Below the pieces are notes generated by a model. The model searched no databases. It had not been told where the DNA came from and saw nothing but the letters and a program-made list of their open reading frames with translations. Positions 6,770 to 15,602 of a stretch of DNA of 64,000 nucleotides are shown piece by piece. The stretch is from assembly GCA_964372095.1 (NCBI GenBank), contig CAYJPV010000001.1, positions 451,783 to 515,782 of the forward strand, given 5' to 3'. Source of the stretch: CAYJPV01 sp964372095 (lineage in GTDB: Bacteria; Acidobacteriota; Vicinamibacteria; Vicinamibacterales; JAKQTR01). A program made the translations under genes and the position numbers. How positions within the stretch are numbered: the first letter of the stretch is position 1; every line of letters begins with the position of its first letter.

Positions 6770-8419
6770 ATGGACCGTCGCGATCAGAAGCCAGTCAAGT
6801 ACATCTTCGTTACGGGTGGCGTGGTGTCGTCACTGGGCAAGGGCCTGGCCGCCGCCTCGCTCGGCAGCCTGCTGGAAGGGCACGGATATCGGGTGACGAT
6901 GCAGAAGCTCGATCCGTACATCAACGTCGACCCCGGCACGATGAGCCCGTACCAGCATGGCGAGGTGTACGTCACCGACGATGGCGCTGAGGCGGATCTC
7001 GATCTGGGCCACTACGAGCGGTTCACGAATACCCGGACCACCCGCAATCACAACTGGACCACCGGCCGGGTGTACATGTCGGTCATCCAGAAGGAGCGGC
7101 GCGGCGATTACCTGGGCCGGACGATCCAGGTCATTCCCCACATCACCAACGAAATCAAGCAGTGCATCCTCGGCATCGCGAAAGACGTCGATATCGTCAT
7201 CGTCGAGATCGGCGGGACGGTCGGCGACATCGAAAGCCAGCCGTTCCTGGAGGCCATCCGTCAGCTGCGGCAGGATGTCGGCCGGGAGAACACGCTGTAT
7301 ATCCATCTGACGCTCGTGCCGTTCATCGGCACGGCGGGGGAACTGAAGACCAAGCCTACGCAGCACAGCGTGCGCGACCTGCGGTCGATCGGCATCCAGC
7401 CGGACGTGCTGCTGTGCCGGACCGACCGCTACCTGCCGCCGGACATCAAGCGGAAGATCGCGCTGTTCTGCGACGTGGCGGAAGAGGCAGTCATCACCGC
7501 CAAGGACGTTGACACCGTCTACGAAGTGCCCCTCAACCTGGCGGACGAAGGCCTCGACCGGATCATCCTCAAGTACCTGCACCTGCCGCAGACCGCCGCG
7601 GACATGGCGCCGTGGGAAGAACTCGTGGCCCGCATCAAGAATCCCGCCCACGACATCACCATTCACGTGGTGGGCAAGTACGTGGAGCTGGAAGATTCGT
7701 ACAAGAGCCTGAACGAAGCCCTGCTGCATGGCGGGTTCGCACATCGCGCCCGCGTGCGGTTCCACTGGGTGGAGGCAGAAGCGCTCGAGCAGGAAGGGGG
7801 CGAACAGCTGCTGGACGGGGCCGACGGCATCCTGGTACCCGGCGGGTTCGGGATGCGGGGCACGCGCGGCATGATGCGGGCGGCACGCGTGGCCCGCGAG
7901 CGCGGGATCCCGTTCTTCGGCATCTGCTACGGGTTCCAGTGGGCCGCGGTGGATTTCGCGCGCAGCGTCTGCGGCCTCGAGGGCGCCGACTCCACCGAAT
8001 GTGACGAGCAGGCCGTCCACAAGGTGATCTACAAGCTTCGGGACCTGCTGGGCGTCGAAGAACTTGGCGGCACCATGCGCCTGGGCCAGTACGCCTGCGA
8101 ACTGGAGCCCGGGTCGCTGGCCCAGCGCGTCTACGGAGCCGACGTCGTGCACGAACGGCACCGCCACCGGTACGAGTTCAACCGGATCTACGAACCGACC
8201 CTGGTCGAGCACGGCGCGCGGATTTCCGGTCGTTCGCCCGACGGGAAGTTCGTCGAGATTATGGAACTGCCGGCGCATCCGTGGTACATCGCCGTGCAGT
8301 TCCATCCCGAGTTTCTCTCGAAGCCGCTGCGGCCGCATCCGCTGTTTGCCGGCTTCGTCGGCGCGGCCATTGCGCACAAGGCCGCGAGGCTGGGCGACGC
8401 GGCCCCGGCGACATCCTGA
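6770..8419 (+). CDS. pyrG: CTP synthase
   Basis: Glutamine-dependent CTP synthase of 549 residues. The N-terminal amidoligase domain (about 1-275) carries the ATP loop TGGVVSSLGKG and the conserved DPYINVDPGTMSP. The C-terminal class I glutamine amidotransferase domain (about 295-540) has the nucleophile C386 in GICYGFQ (usually GICLGMQ) and the His-Glu pair in QFHPEF. It converts UTP to CTP using ammonia from glutamine. The ATG at 6770 is preferred over the GTG at 6764; neither has a clear ribosome-binding site. It sits between kdsB and kdsA, a common arrangement that couples CTP supply to CMP-Kdo synthesis. Confidence 0.97.
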   Translation: MDRRDQKPVKYIFVTGGVVSSLGKGLAAASLGSLLEGHGYRVTMQKLDPYINVDPGTMSPYQHGEVYVTDDGAEADLDLGHYERFTNTRTTRNHNWTTGRVYMSVIQKERRGDYLGRTIQVIPHITNEIKQCILGIAKDVDIVIVEIGGTVGDIESQPFLEAIRQLRQDVGRENTLYIHLTLVPFIGTAGELKTKPTQHSVRDLRSIGIQPDVLLCRTDRYLPPDIKRKIALFCDVAEEAVITAKDVDTVYEVPLNLADEGLDRIILKYLHLPQTAADMAPWEELVARIKNPAHDITIHVVGKYVELEDSYKSLNEALLHGGFAHRARVRFHWVEAEALEQEGGEQLLDGADGILVPGGFGMRGTRGMMRAARVARERGIPFFGICYGFQWAAVDFARSVCGLEGADSTECDEQAVHKVIYKLRDLLGVEELGGTMRLGQYACELEPGSLAQRVYGADVVHERHRHRYEFNRIYEPTLVEHGARISGRSPDGKFVEIMELPAHPWYIAVQFHPEFLSKPLRPHPLFAGFVGAAIAHKAARLGDAAPATS

Positions 8420-8439
8420 GCGGCGGCGGCGGCTCGGAC

Positions 8440-8445
8440 TATAAT
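8440..8445 (+). promoter_or_regulatory. -10 box adjoining the kdsA start
   Basis: TATAAT is followed by GGCGGC and then the GTG of kdsA at 8452, so the expected transcription start coincides with the start codon. The same layout (TATAATGGCGSCGTG) recurs at 38788-38802. No good -35 box is visible. Confidence 0.45.
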
Positions 8446-8451
8446 GGCGGC

Positions 8452-9282
8452 GTGCATGCCGTCACTCTTGGTCCGGTCACCATCGGGGGTGGCCACCCCC
8501 TCGTCCTCATCGGCGGGCCCTGCGTCATCGAAAGCCCGGCACATGCCGTCGAACTGGGCCTGGCCATCGCCGACATCGCCCGGCGCTGCGGCGTCCCGTA
8601 CGTCTTCAAGGCGTCGTTCGACAAGGCCAACCGGACGTCCATCAGCTCCCATCGCGGCCCCGGCCTCGACGCCGGCCTGCGGGTGCTGGCGGACGTGAAG
8701 GCCCGGGTGGGCGTGCCCGTGCTCACTGACATCCACGAACCGTCGCAGGCCGCCCCCGCCGCCGCCGTCGTCGACGTCCTGCAGATTCCGGCCTTCCTGT
8801 GCCGGCAAACGGATCTGCTGATCGCAGCCGCCGAAACGGGGTGCGCCGTCAATGTCAAGAAAGGGCAGTTCCTCGCCCCCGCCGATATGCGGCACGCGGT
8901 GGAGAAGATCACGTCCACGGGCAACCGGCGCGTGGTGCTGACCGAGCGTGGCGCCAGCTTCGGCTACCACAACCTCGTCGTGGACATGCGCAGCTTCCCC
9001 ATCATGCGGGCGTTCGGCTTCCCGGTGGTGTTCGACGTCACGCACAGCCTCCAGCTGCCGGGCGCCGGCCAGGGCGTGACCGCCGGGCAGGCCGAGTACA
9101 TCGGCACCCTGGCGCCGGCAGGCGTGGCGGCAGGCGTCGACGGCGTTTTCCTGGAAATCCACGAAGAACCCGCGCGGGCGAAGAGCGATGCGCAGAACGC
9201 GCTGGCCCTCGATCGCCTCGAACCGCTGCTGAGGCTCCTCGTCCGCATCGACGAAGCCCGGCGCGAGAACCCCGTCGCATGA
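8452..9282 (+). CDS. kdsA: Kdo-8-phosphate synthase, probably metal-dependent
   Basis: Condenses phosphoenolpyruvate with arabinose-5-phosphate to Kdo-8-phosphate; 276 residues. Family motifs are GGPCVIES (21-28), KASFDKANRTS, VKKGQFLAP, ERGASFGYHNLVVDMR and FDVTHSLQLPG. C24 in GGPCVIES is the position that is cysteine in metal-dependent KdsA (as in Aquifex) and asparagine in the metal-free E. coli type, so a metal-dependent enzyme is predicted. The start is the GTG at 8452; the nearby ATG at 8444 is out of frame. Its stop overlaps the kdsD start by four bases. It takes its arabinose-5-phosphate from the KdsD enzyme. Confidence 0.95.
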   Translation: MHAVTLGPVTIGGGHPLVLIGGPCVIESPAHAVELGLAIADIARRCGVPYVFKASFDKANRTSISSHRGPGLDAGLRVLADVKARVGVPVLTDIHEPSQAAPAAAVVDVLQIPAFLCRQTDLLIAAAETGCAVNVKKGQFLAPADMRHAVEKITSTGNRRVVLTERGASFGYHNLVVDMRSFPIMRAFGFPVVFDVTHSLQLPGAGQGVTAGQAEYIGTLAPAGVAAGVDGVFLEIHEEPARAKSDAQNALALDRLEPLLRLLVRIDEARRENPVA

Positions 9283-10235
9283 CCGACCTGTCGCTCCCCC
9301 GCCACGTGCTGCGAACGGAGGCCGATGCGATCGCGCGCCTCATCGACCGCCTGGACGAGCGGTTTCTGGTCGCCGTCGATCGGCTCTTCACCTGCCGCGG
9401 GCGCGTCATCGTCACCGGCATGGGCAAGTCCGGCATCATCGCGCGGAAGATTGCCGCCACCCTGTCGAGCACGGGAACGCCGGCGTTCTTTCTGCACCCG
9501 GCCGAGGCCGTGCACGGCGACCTCGGCGTCGTCCAGGCCACCGACGTGGTGCTGGCCCTGTCCTACACCGGCGAGACGGGCGAACTGCTCCGGCTGCTCG
9601 AGACGATTCGGCGCCTCGGCGCCAGCCTGATCGCGATGACCGGGTCAACGTCGTCGACCCTGGCCCGGGCGGCCGACGTCGTCCTGGACTGCGGCGTCGA
9701 CGGCGAAGCCTGCCCCATGAACCTCGTGCCGACGGCCAGCACCACCGCCATGCTGGCGCTGGGTGACGCGCTGGCGATGACGCTGCTGGTGGCCCGCGGG
9801 TTCCGCGAGGAAGATTTCGCCAACCTCCATCCCGGCGGCGGCATCGGCAAGAAACTGATGAAGGTCGAAAGCCTGATGCATGCCGGCGACCAGGCGCCGA
9901 TGGTGGCCGGAACCGCGCCGATGCGGGACGCGGTGGCCGAGATGTCGGCCAAGGGCCTCGGCATGACGTGCGTGACCGACGCGGAGGGCCGCCTGGCCGG
10001 GGTGATCACGGACGGCGACCTGCGCCGCCAGATTGGCCGCCCCGGTTTCCTGGATCAGCCGGCGTCGGCCGTGATGTCGCACACGCCCGCGACGATCGAC
10101 CGGCAGCGCCTGGCCGTCGAAGCGCTGGCGCTGATGGAGCACCGCAAGATTACGTCTCTGGTGGTCGTGGACAGCCGCGGCGCCGTCGACGGCGTGCTGC
10201 ACCTCCACGACCTCTGGCGGACGCAGATGTTCTGA
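9279..10235 (+). CDS. kdsD: Arabinose-5-phosphate isomerase (KpsF/GutQ family)
   Basis: Interconverts ribulose-5-phosphate and arabinose-5-phosphate, the first committed step to Kdo; 318 residues. A SIS sugar-isomerase domain occupies roughly 30-165 (VTGMGKSGIIARKIA, then HPAEAVHGDLG), the linker carries HPGGGIGKKL, and two CBS domains follow (about 200-255 and 265-318; ITDGDLRRQI, then ITSLVVVD). The fold and order match KdsD exactly. It overlaps kdsA by four bases and lapB by one (TGATG), so all three are likely co-translated. No kdsC phosphatase gene follows, unlike in many Gram-negative Kdo clusters. Confidence 0.94.
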   Translation: MTDLSLPRHVLRTEADAIARLIDRLDERFLVAVDRLFTCRGRVIVTGMGKSGIIARKIAATLSSTGTPAFFLHPAEAVHGDLGVVQATDVVLALSYTGETGELLRLLETIRRLGASLIAMTGSTSSTLARAADVVLDCGVDGEACPMNLVPTASTTAMLALGDALAMTLLVARGFREEDFANLHPGGGIGKKLMKVESLMHAGDQAPMVAGTAPMRDAVAEMSAKGLGMTCVTDAEGRLAGVITDGDLRRQIGRPGFLDQPASAVMSHTPATIDRQRLAVEALALMEHRKITSLVVVDSRGAVDGVLHLHDLWRTQMF

Positions 10236-11470
10236 TGGAAGACTACGCCTCGTTCCTCGCCGCGCTCGTCGCGCTCCTACTCGGCCTCGCCACCGGGAAG
10301 GCGTGGGAGCGGTACAAGATCCGGGAAGGCCGATGGATCGACCGGCGCAAGACGCGCGAGTCGCCCCATTTCATCCTGGGACTGAATTTCCTGGTGGCCA
10401 ACCAGCTCGACCGGGCCATCGAGGAGTTGAGCCGCGCCGCACGGCTGGAGCCCGACGCCACCGAGATCGAGATGATCCTCGGGAACCTGTACCGGGAGAA
10501 AGGCCAGGTCGGGCGCGCCATCACCATCCACCAGGGCCTGCTGCAGCGGCCGAAACTGACGCGCCTCGAGAAGGCCTACGTGCTGCTGTGCCTGGGCATC
10601 GATTACAAGAACGGCGGATTCGTCGATCGCGCCCTGGAGGCCTTCACCGAGGTGCTGCGTTTCGATCACGAGAACCCGTACGCCCTGGTCAACCTCCAGA
10701 AGCTCCACGAAGAGCAACACCAGTGGAAAGAGGCGCGGGAGATCCGGGAGCGCCTGCACGCCGCAGGCGAGACGCCCGACCAGCCGCGCCACCAGCAGAT
10801 CCTGGCGTTCCTGGAGAACGAACTGGGCGAACAGGCACTGAAACGCCTCGACTACGCGACCGCGTCCGCGCACTTCGCGGCGGCCATCGATCGCGACCCG
10901 CGCACGGTGCCCGCGTACCTGAACCTGGGAGACGTCCGGCTTGTCGAGGGGCGCCCGGCCGACGCCGCCGACCTGTGGGAGAAGGTGACCCATGTGTGCC
11001 CGGAGCGCGCCTACTTGGCGTTCCCGAGGCTGGCTGCGCTGCACGATCGTCACCCTGCGCATTCGACCTACGAGCAGATCTGCCGCCGCTTGATCGCCGC
11101 AAGCCCCCAGGAGTGGCGGGCCCGTACGGCGCTCGCCGAACATCTGCTCGATCACGGGTCGGGCGCGGAATCGCTGGATCTGCTGCTCGAGGCGCTGGCG
11201 CACAACCCCCACGCCCTGACCGTCCACCAGGCCATCTGGCGGACCCTCATCGCCACTGGCCTCCAGCCCGTCGCGGTGCAGCGCTACGTGGACATGGCCA
11301 GACAGTCGGTCTTCTACCTGGACCCGCACGTCTGTCAGCGCTGTCACTATCGCAGCACGGAACTGCTCTGGCAATGCCCGCACTGCCACGAGTGGGATTC
11401 GTTCGTCGAAGATCGGATCGCGCCCGCCCAGGAAGTGAAGAACGCGCCAGACGAACCGCCTACCGAATGA
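10235..11470 (+). CDS. lapB: LapB/YciM-like LPS assembly protein (TPR plus rubredoxin-type knuckle)
   Basis: Protein of 411 residues: one N-terminal membrane anchor (about 6-23), a chain of TPR units (about 45-350) and a C-terminal zinc/iron knuckle with C367, C370, C381 and C384 (CQRC and CPHC). This is the domain order of LapB (YciM), which in E. coli sits on the inner membrane and tunes LpxC proteolysis and LPS transport. The role here is inferred from homology. Its position at the end of a Kdo operon, starting on the last base of kdsD, supports an LPS function. Its last 11 bases overlap the 3' end of the convergent lipoprotein gene on the other strand. Confidence 0.85.
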   Translation: MEDYASFLAALVALLLGLATGKAWERYKIREGRWIDRRKTRESPHFILGLNFLVANQLDRAIEELSRAARLEPDATEIEMILGNLYREKGQVGRAITIHQGLLQRPKLTRLEKAYVLLCLGIDYKNGGFVDRALEAFTEVLRFDHENPYALVNLQKLHEEQHQWKEAREIRERLHAAGETPDQPRHQQILAFLENELGEQALKRLDYATASAHFAAAIDRDPRTVPAYLNLGDVRLVEGRPADAADLWEKVTHVCPERAYLAFPRLAALHDRHPAHSTYEQICRRLIAASPQEWRARTALAEHLLDHGSGAESLDLLLEALAHNPHALTVHQAIWRTLIATGLQPVAVQRYVDMARQSVFYLDPHVCQRCHYRSTELLWQCPHCHEWDSFVEDRIAPAQEVKNAPDEPPTE

Positions 11471-12872
11471 AGGGGATCATCCCTGGCAGGAACGTGTGGG
11501 TTGAAGACCCCTCGAAGCGGCTGCTGCACAACCACCACCTCGACTGGCGGTAGGCGGCGGACAGGCGGCACGTACCGGACGTCGAGCCCGCCTGATTGTC
11601 TCGCAGGCGAATATCCTGCCACGAGCACGGAATGGCGACGCATCCGTCCCCGGCTTCATTCAGCGGGCAGACGTCGCCGAAGGCGAGCGTCCACCCCGAC
11701 GGCGAACCGATGTTGTACGTGACCACCTTGTAGTTGGCCTGATTATCGCGGACATCTTCCAGTTCGGCGTCCCTGCCCGCCTTGCACACATCGGCCGCCC
11801 AGAAATCCCGGATGATGTTCTCGGGCGGCAACTTCTGGTCCGAGAACTCCCGCAGGAACCGGTCCGCCAGGGCACCGACCTCCGTCGCTGAGTTGTGCAC
11901 GTGCACCGTCGCGCTGGACGTGACACTCTGCGTCAGCGCCGGGCCTTCGCCACCGAGCACACCCTCGAGCGGTTCGGTCACCCGGACCGTCAGCCGCACT
12001 TGCGCGGGAGTCGCCATGGTCTTCGGCGCCTTCCAGCGCACGGACGGTCCGGTCCCTGTGAACGTCCCGCTCTCGGCCGTCCAGTCGAACTGAAGCCTGC
12101 CGATCGGGGTCTCATTGTCCACGACCGTCGCCGTGACGACGACCTCCTCGTCGAGTTCGGCGAAGTTGGGCGGCTCGTTGGTATGCGTACCCTGAATGGT
12201 CAACGCCGTAATCACCGGCAGCGGGTTCACGGCGGGCGTCACGAAGGTGAACCCGTTGGGCAGGATACCCGCTTGATTGCCCACGCGCACCACCACGTCG
12301 GCCACCCCGGCGGGCGCAGCCCCGGTCACCGCGCGCAGGGAGGTGGCGCTGACGACCTCAACGCCGGTCGCCGCAACGCCGCCCACCGTCACGCTCGCGC
12401 CCGACGCGAAATTCGCGCCCGTGATGGTCAACGCGGTACCGCCGGCCGTGCTGCCGGACACGGGCGCCACAGCCGACACCGTGGGTCCGGGCGGCGTGAC
12501 ATAGGCGAACCCCGATGTCAGCGTCGCCGTTCCCGTCGAGGCCGCCACGACGACATCGACGGTCCCTGCGGCGTGCGCCGGGGTGACCGCTGTCAGGCTG
12601 GTGGTGCCGGACACCCGCACCTCGGTGGCGGCGACGCCCCCCACGGTGACGGTGACCGTGCCGGTGAAGTTGGTGCCGGTGATCGTCACCGTCGTCCCGC
12701 CCAGCGTCGTTCCGCTCGTCGGACTGACCGACGACACCGTCGGCCCTGACGGAGCCGGCGTCGGCGTCGTCGGGCTGCTGCCGGGGCAGGCCGCCGTGAG
12801 CCATGAAGCCATCAACACAGCGGCGAGACGGCGGAGCGAGGCGGCCGGGAAAGGCATACGCAGACGAGTCAT
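11460..12872 (-). CDS. Lipoprotein with two IPT/TIG domains
   Basis: Secreted or outer-membrane lipoprotein of 470 residues from ATG 12872. The signal peptide ends in LTAAC with acyl-cysteine C29. Two IPT/TIG immunoglobulin-like domains follow, each with the PTVS.V.P.SG...GGT pattern. Then comes an Ig-like beta region. The C-terminal 140 residues contain six cysteines, suggesting disulphides, and are of unknown type. IPT domains usually mediate binding at the cell surface. An alternative start is the ATG at 12857. The gene lies 52 bases after coaE on the same strand, and its 3' end overlaps lapB tail-to-tail. No enzyme motif is visible; function unknown. Confidence 0.78.
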   Translation of the reverse strand: MTRLRMPFPAASLRRLAAVLMASWLTAACPGSSPTTPTPAPSGPTVSSVSPTSGTTLGGTTVTITGTNFTGTVTVTVGGVAATEVRVSGTTSLTAVTPAHAAGTVDVVVAASTGTATLTSGFAYVTPPGPTVSAVAPVSGSTAGGTALTITGANFASGASVTVGGVAATGVEVVSATSLRAVTGAAPAGVADVVVRVGNQAGILPNGFTFVTPAVNPLPVITALTIQGTHTNEPPNFAELDEEVVVTATVVDNETPIGRLQFDWTAESGTFTGTGPSVRWKAPKTMATPAQVRLTVRVTEPLEGVLGGEGPALTQSVTSSATVHVHNSATEVGALADRFLREFSDQKLPPENIIRDFWAADVCKAGRDAELEDVRDNQANYKVVTYNIGSPSGWTLAFGDVCPLNEAGDGCVAIPCSWQDIRLRDNQAGSTSGTCRLSAAYRQSRWWLCSSRFEGSSTHTFLPGMIPFIR

Positions 12873-12924
12873 CGTACCTGGGCCAGTATCGCACACGATG
12901 GCCGTGGCCGGCAGTCCCGCCATC

Positions 12925-13533
12925 TCAGGTCAGGCCGGCGGAGTCAGCGCGCAGCGCGACCAGAGCCGCATCGGCTTGTACCCGCGTCTCGGCCAGACTG
13001 CCGTCCGTGCGAATCACCACGTGCGCCGCGCGCACCTTGTCGCCCAGCGGCCACTGCGCGGCGATACGCTGACGGGCATCGGTCTCGGAGCTGCCCCGGG
13101 CAACGGTGCGGGCCACCTGTGCCGGCTCGTCGCACGCGGTCACCACGACGCGGTCGAATGCGCCTGCGTGGCCCGTCTCGAAGAGCAACGGGATCTCTGC
13201 AACCGCCAGCGTGGCGCCCTGGGCGGCCTGGTCGACCAGCCAGCGGTCGATGACCGCGTAGACGGCCGGGTGCAGGATCTCCTCCAGGTCCCGGCGCGCC
13301 ACGGGGTCCGGGAACACGATCGAGGCGAGGCGCCGCCGGTCGATCTCGCCCGCGGCTGTCAGGACGTCGCCACCGAAACGCGCGGCTATCGCGGCGGCGG
13401 CCGGCGATCCGGCCGCCATCACCTGATGCGCCACGGCGTCGGCCTCGATGGCAGGCACGCCCCGTTCGCGCCACCGCGCGAGCACGGTGGACTTGCCCGT
13501 ACCGATGCCACCGGTCAGCGCCACGCGGAGCAT
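12925..13533 (-). CDS. coaE: Dephospho-CoA kinase
   Basis: Last step of coenzyme A synthesis, phosphorylating the 3'-hydroxyl of dephospho-CoA; 202 residues. The P-loop is GGIGTGKS at 8-15, followed by the early aspartate-containing EADAVAHQV and the lid-like IPLLFETG. A longer in-frame reading starts inside folD; ATG 13533 aligns the P-loop at the usual distance from the N-terminus. It begins four bases after the folD stop, so the two are an operon. All expected family landmarks are present and the length is normal. Confidence 0.94.
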   Translation of the reverse strand: MLRVALTGGIGTGKSTVLARWRERGVPAIEADAVAHQVMAAGSPAAAAIAARFGGDVLTAAGEIDRRRLASIVFPDPVARRDLEEILHPAVYAVIDRWLVDQAAQGATLAVAEIPLLFETGHAGAFDRVVVTACDEPAQVARTVARGSSETDARQRIAAQWPLGDKVRAAHVVIRTDGSLAETRVQADAALVALRADSAGLT

Positions 13534-13537
13534 CCGG

Positions 13538-14467
13538 TCACCGGGCAAGCCGGGCCTCGGCCGCGCGCACCGTGTTGCTGAGGAGCATGGCAATGGTCAG
13601 CGGCCCGACGCCGCCGGGCACCGGCGTCAGCGCCCCTGCCACCGCAGACACCGCCGGGTGCACGTCACCGACCGTCAAGGCGCCCCGCTTCGCGAAGGCG
13701 GCGAGGCGCGGCGAATCCGGGGGGAACCAGGCGCGTATCAGGGCCTCGTCCGACACGCTGTTGATCCCGACGTCCACGACCACGGCGCCGGGTTTCACGA
13801 AGTCCGGCGTCACGAACGCCGGGCGTCCGATCGCCGCGACGAGCAGGTCGGCCTCCCTGGCGACGCCCGCGAGGTCACGGGTCCGCGAGTGGCAGATGGT
13901 CACCGTCGCATGCCGGTGCAGCAGCAGGAGGGCCATCGGCTTGCCGACGATGTCACTGCGCCCGATGACCACGGCGCGAAGGCCCTGCAAGGGGATCGCA
14001 GACCGATCGAGCAGTTCCATGACGCCCGCCGGGGTGCAGGCCACCAGGCCCTTCCGGTTCTGCACGAGCAGTCCGACGTTCGACGGCGTGAAGCCATCGA
14101 CGTCTTTCGCGGGATCGATCGCGTCGATGACGCGGGTTTCGGCATCCGCCCCCATGGCGGCCGGCAGCGGCGACTGCACCAGCACGCCGTGGATGTCGTC
14201 CCGGCCATTGAGGCGGGTCACGACACCCAGCACCTCGTCGATGTGTCCGGTCTCGGGCACGCGGATCAACTCGGCGCGGATGCCCGTCTCGGCGGCGGCC
14301 TTCAGCTTGTTGCGCACGTAGATTTCCGAGGCCGGGTCGTGACCGGCGAGGACCACCCCGAGGCCCGGCGACACGCCGTACCGTTCCACGCACGCGGCGA
14401 CACGCGGTACCAGTTCCTGCCGGATCGCCGCGGCGGTCGCCGTCCCGTCGAGAATACGCGCTGACAT
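13538..14467 (-). CDS. folD: Bifunctional methylene-THF dehydrogenase/cyclohydrolase
   Basis: Interconverts 5,10-methylene-, methenyl- and 10-formyl-tetrahydrofolate for purine and methionine synthesis; 309 residues. Catalytic Y50 and K54 lie in YVRNK, Q98 in VQSPLP and the KDVDG motif at 121-125. The NADP site is IGRSDIVGKPMA near 163-175, and the C-terminus carries TPVPGGVGPLT. ATG 14467 is preceded by GGAGGG. There is a small insertion before the VGDV strand (WFPPDSPRLAAFAKRGA), common in some lineages. It is followed by coaE and preceded by a potassium channel gene, a grouping without an obvious functional link. Confidence 0.96.
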   Translation of the reverse strand: MSARILDGTATAAAIRQELVPRVAACVERYGVSPGLGVVLAGHDPASEIYVRNKLKAAAETGIRAELIRVPETGHIDEVLGVVTRLNGRDDIHGVLVQSPLPAAMGADAETRVIDAIDPAKDVDGFTPSNVGLLVQNRKGLVACTPAGVMELLDRSAIPLQGLRAVVIGRSDIVGKPMALLLLHRHATVTICHSRTRDLAGVAREADLLVAAIGRPAFVTPDFVKPGAVVVDVGINSVSDEALIRAWFPPDSPRLAAFAKRGALTVGDVHPAVSAVAGALTPVPGGVGPLTIAMLLSNTVRAAEARLAR

Positions 14468-14495
14468 GGTGTCTCGCCCTCCGCTCCCCTCCCGG

Positions 14496-15581
14496 CTACG
14501 GCCGGGACTGCAGTTCCGCCTGCGCGTCCTGCTCGAGGTCACGCAGGCCCTCGACGCGCCCGAGCACGACGAGTTGATCGCCGCCGTGCATCACGGCCTC
14601 GCCGGGCGGGTTGAACTCCATTCTGCCACCGTGGCGCTGAATCCCGACCACGATGACGCCGTAACGCTGGCGGACGTTGGCCTGGACAATACTCAGGCCG
14701 GCCAGCGAACTGGCGTCGTCGATCGCCACCTGCTCGATGGCGAGCTCAAGATTCCCGGCGCGGGTCGCCAGCTCGAAGAAGTCGACCACGGCCGGCCGCA
14801 GCGCCATCTGGGCCAGTTCGCGCGCGCCGATCCGGTACGGCGACACCACGCGGTTCGCCCCGGCCTTCATCAGTTTGCGTTCTGCATCCTCGGTTTCGGC
14901 GCGGCCGACGATGTAGAGATCCGGGCGGAGGCCGCGCGCCGTCAGGACGGCGTACACGTTCTCCGCGTCGGTGCCGACGGCGGCAATGAGGCCGCGGGCC
15001 CGGTCGATCCGGACGCGCGCGAGCACCTCTTCGCTGCTGGCGTCCGCTTCGACCACAAGCCCGCCGATCTCGAGCAGGGCCTGCACGCGATCCGGCGCGC
15101 GCTCGATGACGATGTAGGGCACGCCCTGCCGGCGCAGTTCGTCAACGATGACGGTGCCGATCCGGCCGTAGCCGCACACGATGAAGTGACCGTCCAGTTC
15201 GTCAATCATACGGACCCGCCGGCGCCGGTTGAAGTGGTGGTGCAGGCCACCTTCCACCACGACGGTGGCGAGCAGCGTGAACGTGTAGAACGCGGTGCCC
15301 ACGCCGGCCAGGATGAGGCACACCGTGAAGACTTCCCCCGCACGCGACAGCGGGTGCACTTCCTTGAAGCCGACCGTCGTGACGGTCGTGATGGCCATGT
15401 ACAACCCATCCCAGGCCCCCCATCCCTCGATGAACACATAGCCAAGGGTGCCGCCGGCAATGACCAGCAGGAGGAGCCCGACGGCCAGCGACGGGCCGCG
15501 CACGGACGCCAGCCACCCCGCGCGGGAATCACCGGGACGCCGCGACGGCGGCAGGGGCGGGGATGCGACGTGCACAGGCAT
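14496..15581 (-). CDS. Two-TM potassium channel with RCK (TrkA-N/TrkA-C) domains
   Basis: Ion channel subunit of 361 residues: TM1 about 30-50, a pore helix and filter near 62-75, TM2 about 85-110, an RCK/TrkA-N Rossmann domain from about 132 (FIVCGYGRIG) and a TrkA-C domain near 275-345. This is the MthK-like plan in which a cytoplasmic gating ring opens the pore. The filter reads TTVTTVGFKE: TVGF is recognisable, but the residue after it is lysine instead of the glycine of TVGYG. Potassium selectivity may therefore be altered. It ends 28 bases before folD and starts 21 bases after the permease gene. Confidence 0.85.
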   Translation of the reverse strand: MPVHVASPPLPPSRRPGDSRAGWLASVRGPSLAVGLLLLVIAGGTLGYVFIEGWGAWDGLYMAITTVTTVGFKEVHPLSRAGEVFTVCLILAGVGTAFYTFTLLATVVVEGGLHHHFNRRRRVRMIDELDGHFIVCGYGRIGTVIVDELRRQGVPYIVIERAPDRVQALLEIGGLVVEADASSEEVLARVRIDRARGLIAAVGTDAENVYAVLTARGLRPDLYIVGRAETEDAERKLMKAGANRVVSPYRIGARELAQMALRPAVVDFFELATRAGNLELAIEQVAIDDASSLAGLSIVQANVRQRYGVIVVGIQRHGGRMEFNPPGEAVMHGGDQLVVLGRVEGLRDLEQDAQAELQSRP

Positions 15582-15602
15582 GGCGCCAGGTTCCGTCGTC
15601 GG

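Noticed and set aside
8444..8698. ATG at 8444 as the kdsA start
   Set aside because: It is out of frame with kdsA and overlaps the TATAAT box. The in-frame GTG at 8452 gives the correct N-terminus.
12925..13581. Plus-strand frame from 12583 to 13581
   Set aside because: Antisense to coaE, which has an intact P-loop and correct length. The plus-strand translation has no recognisable domain.
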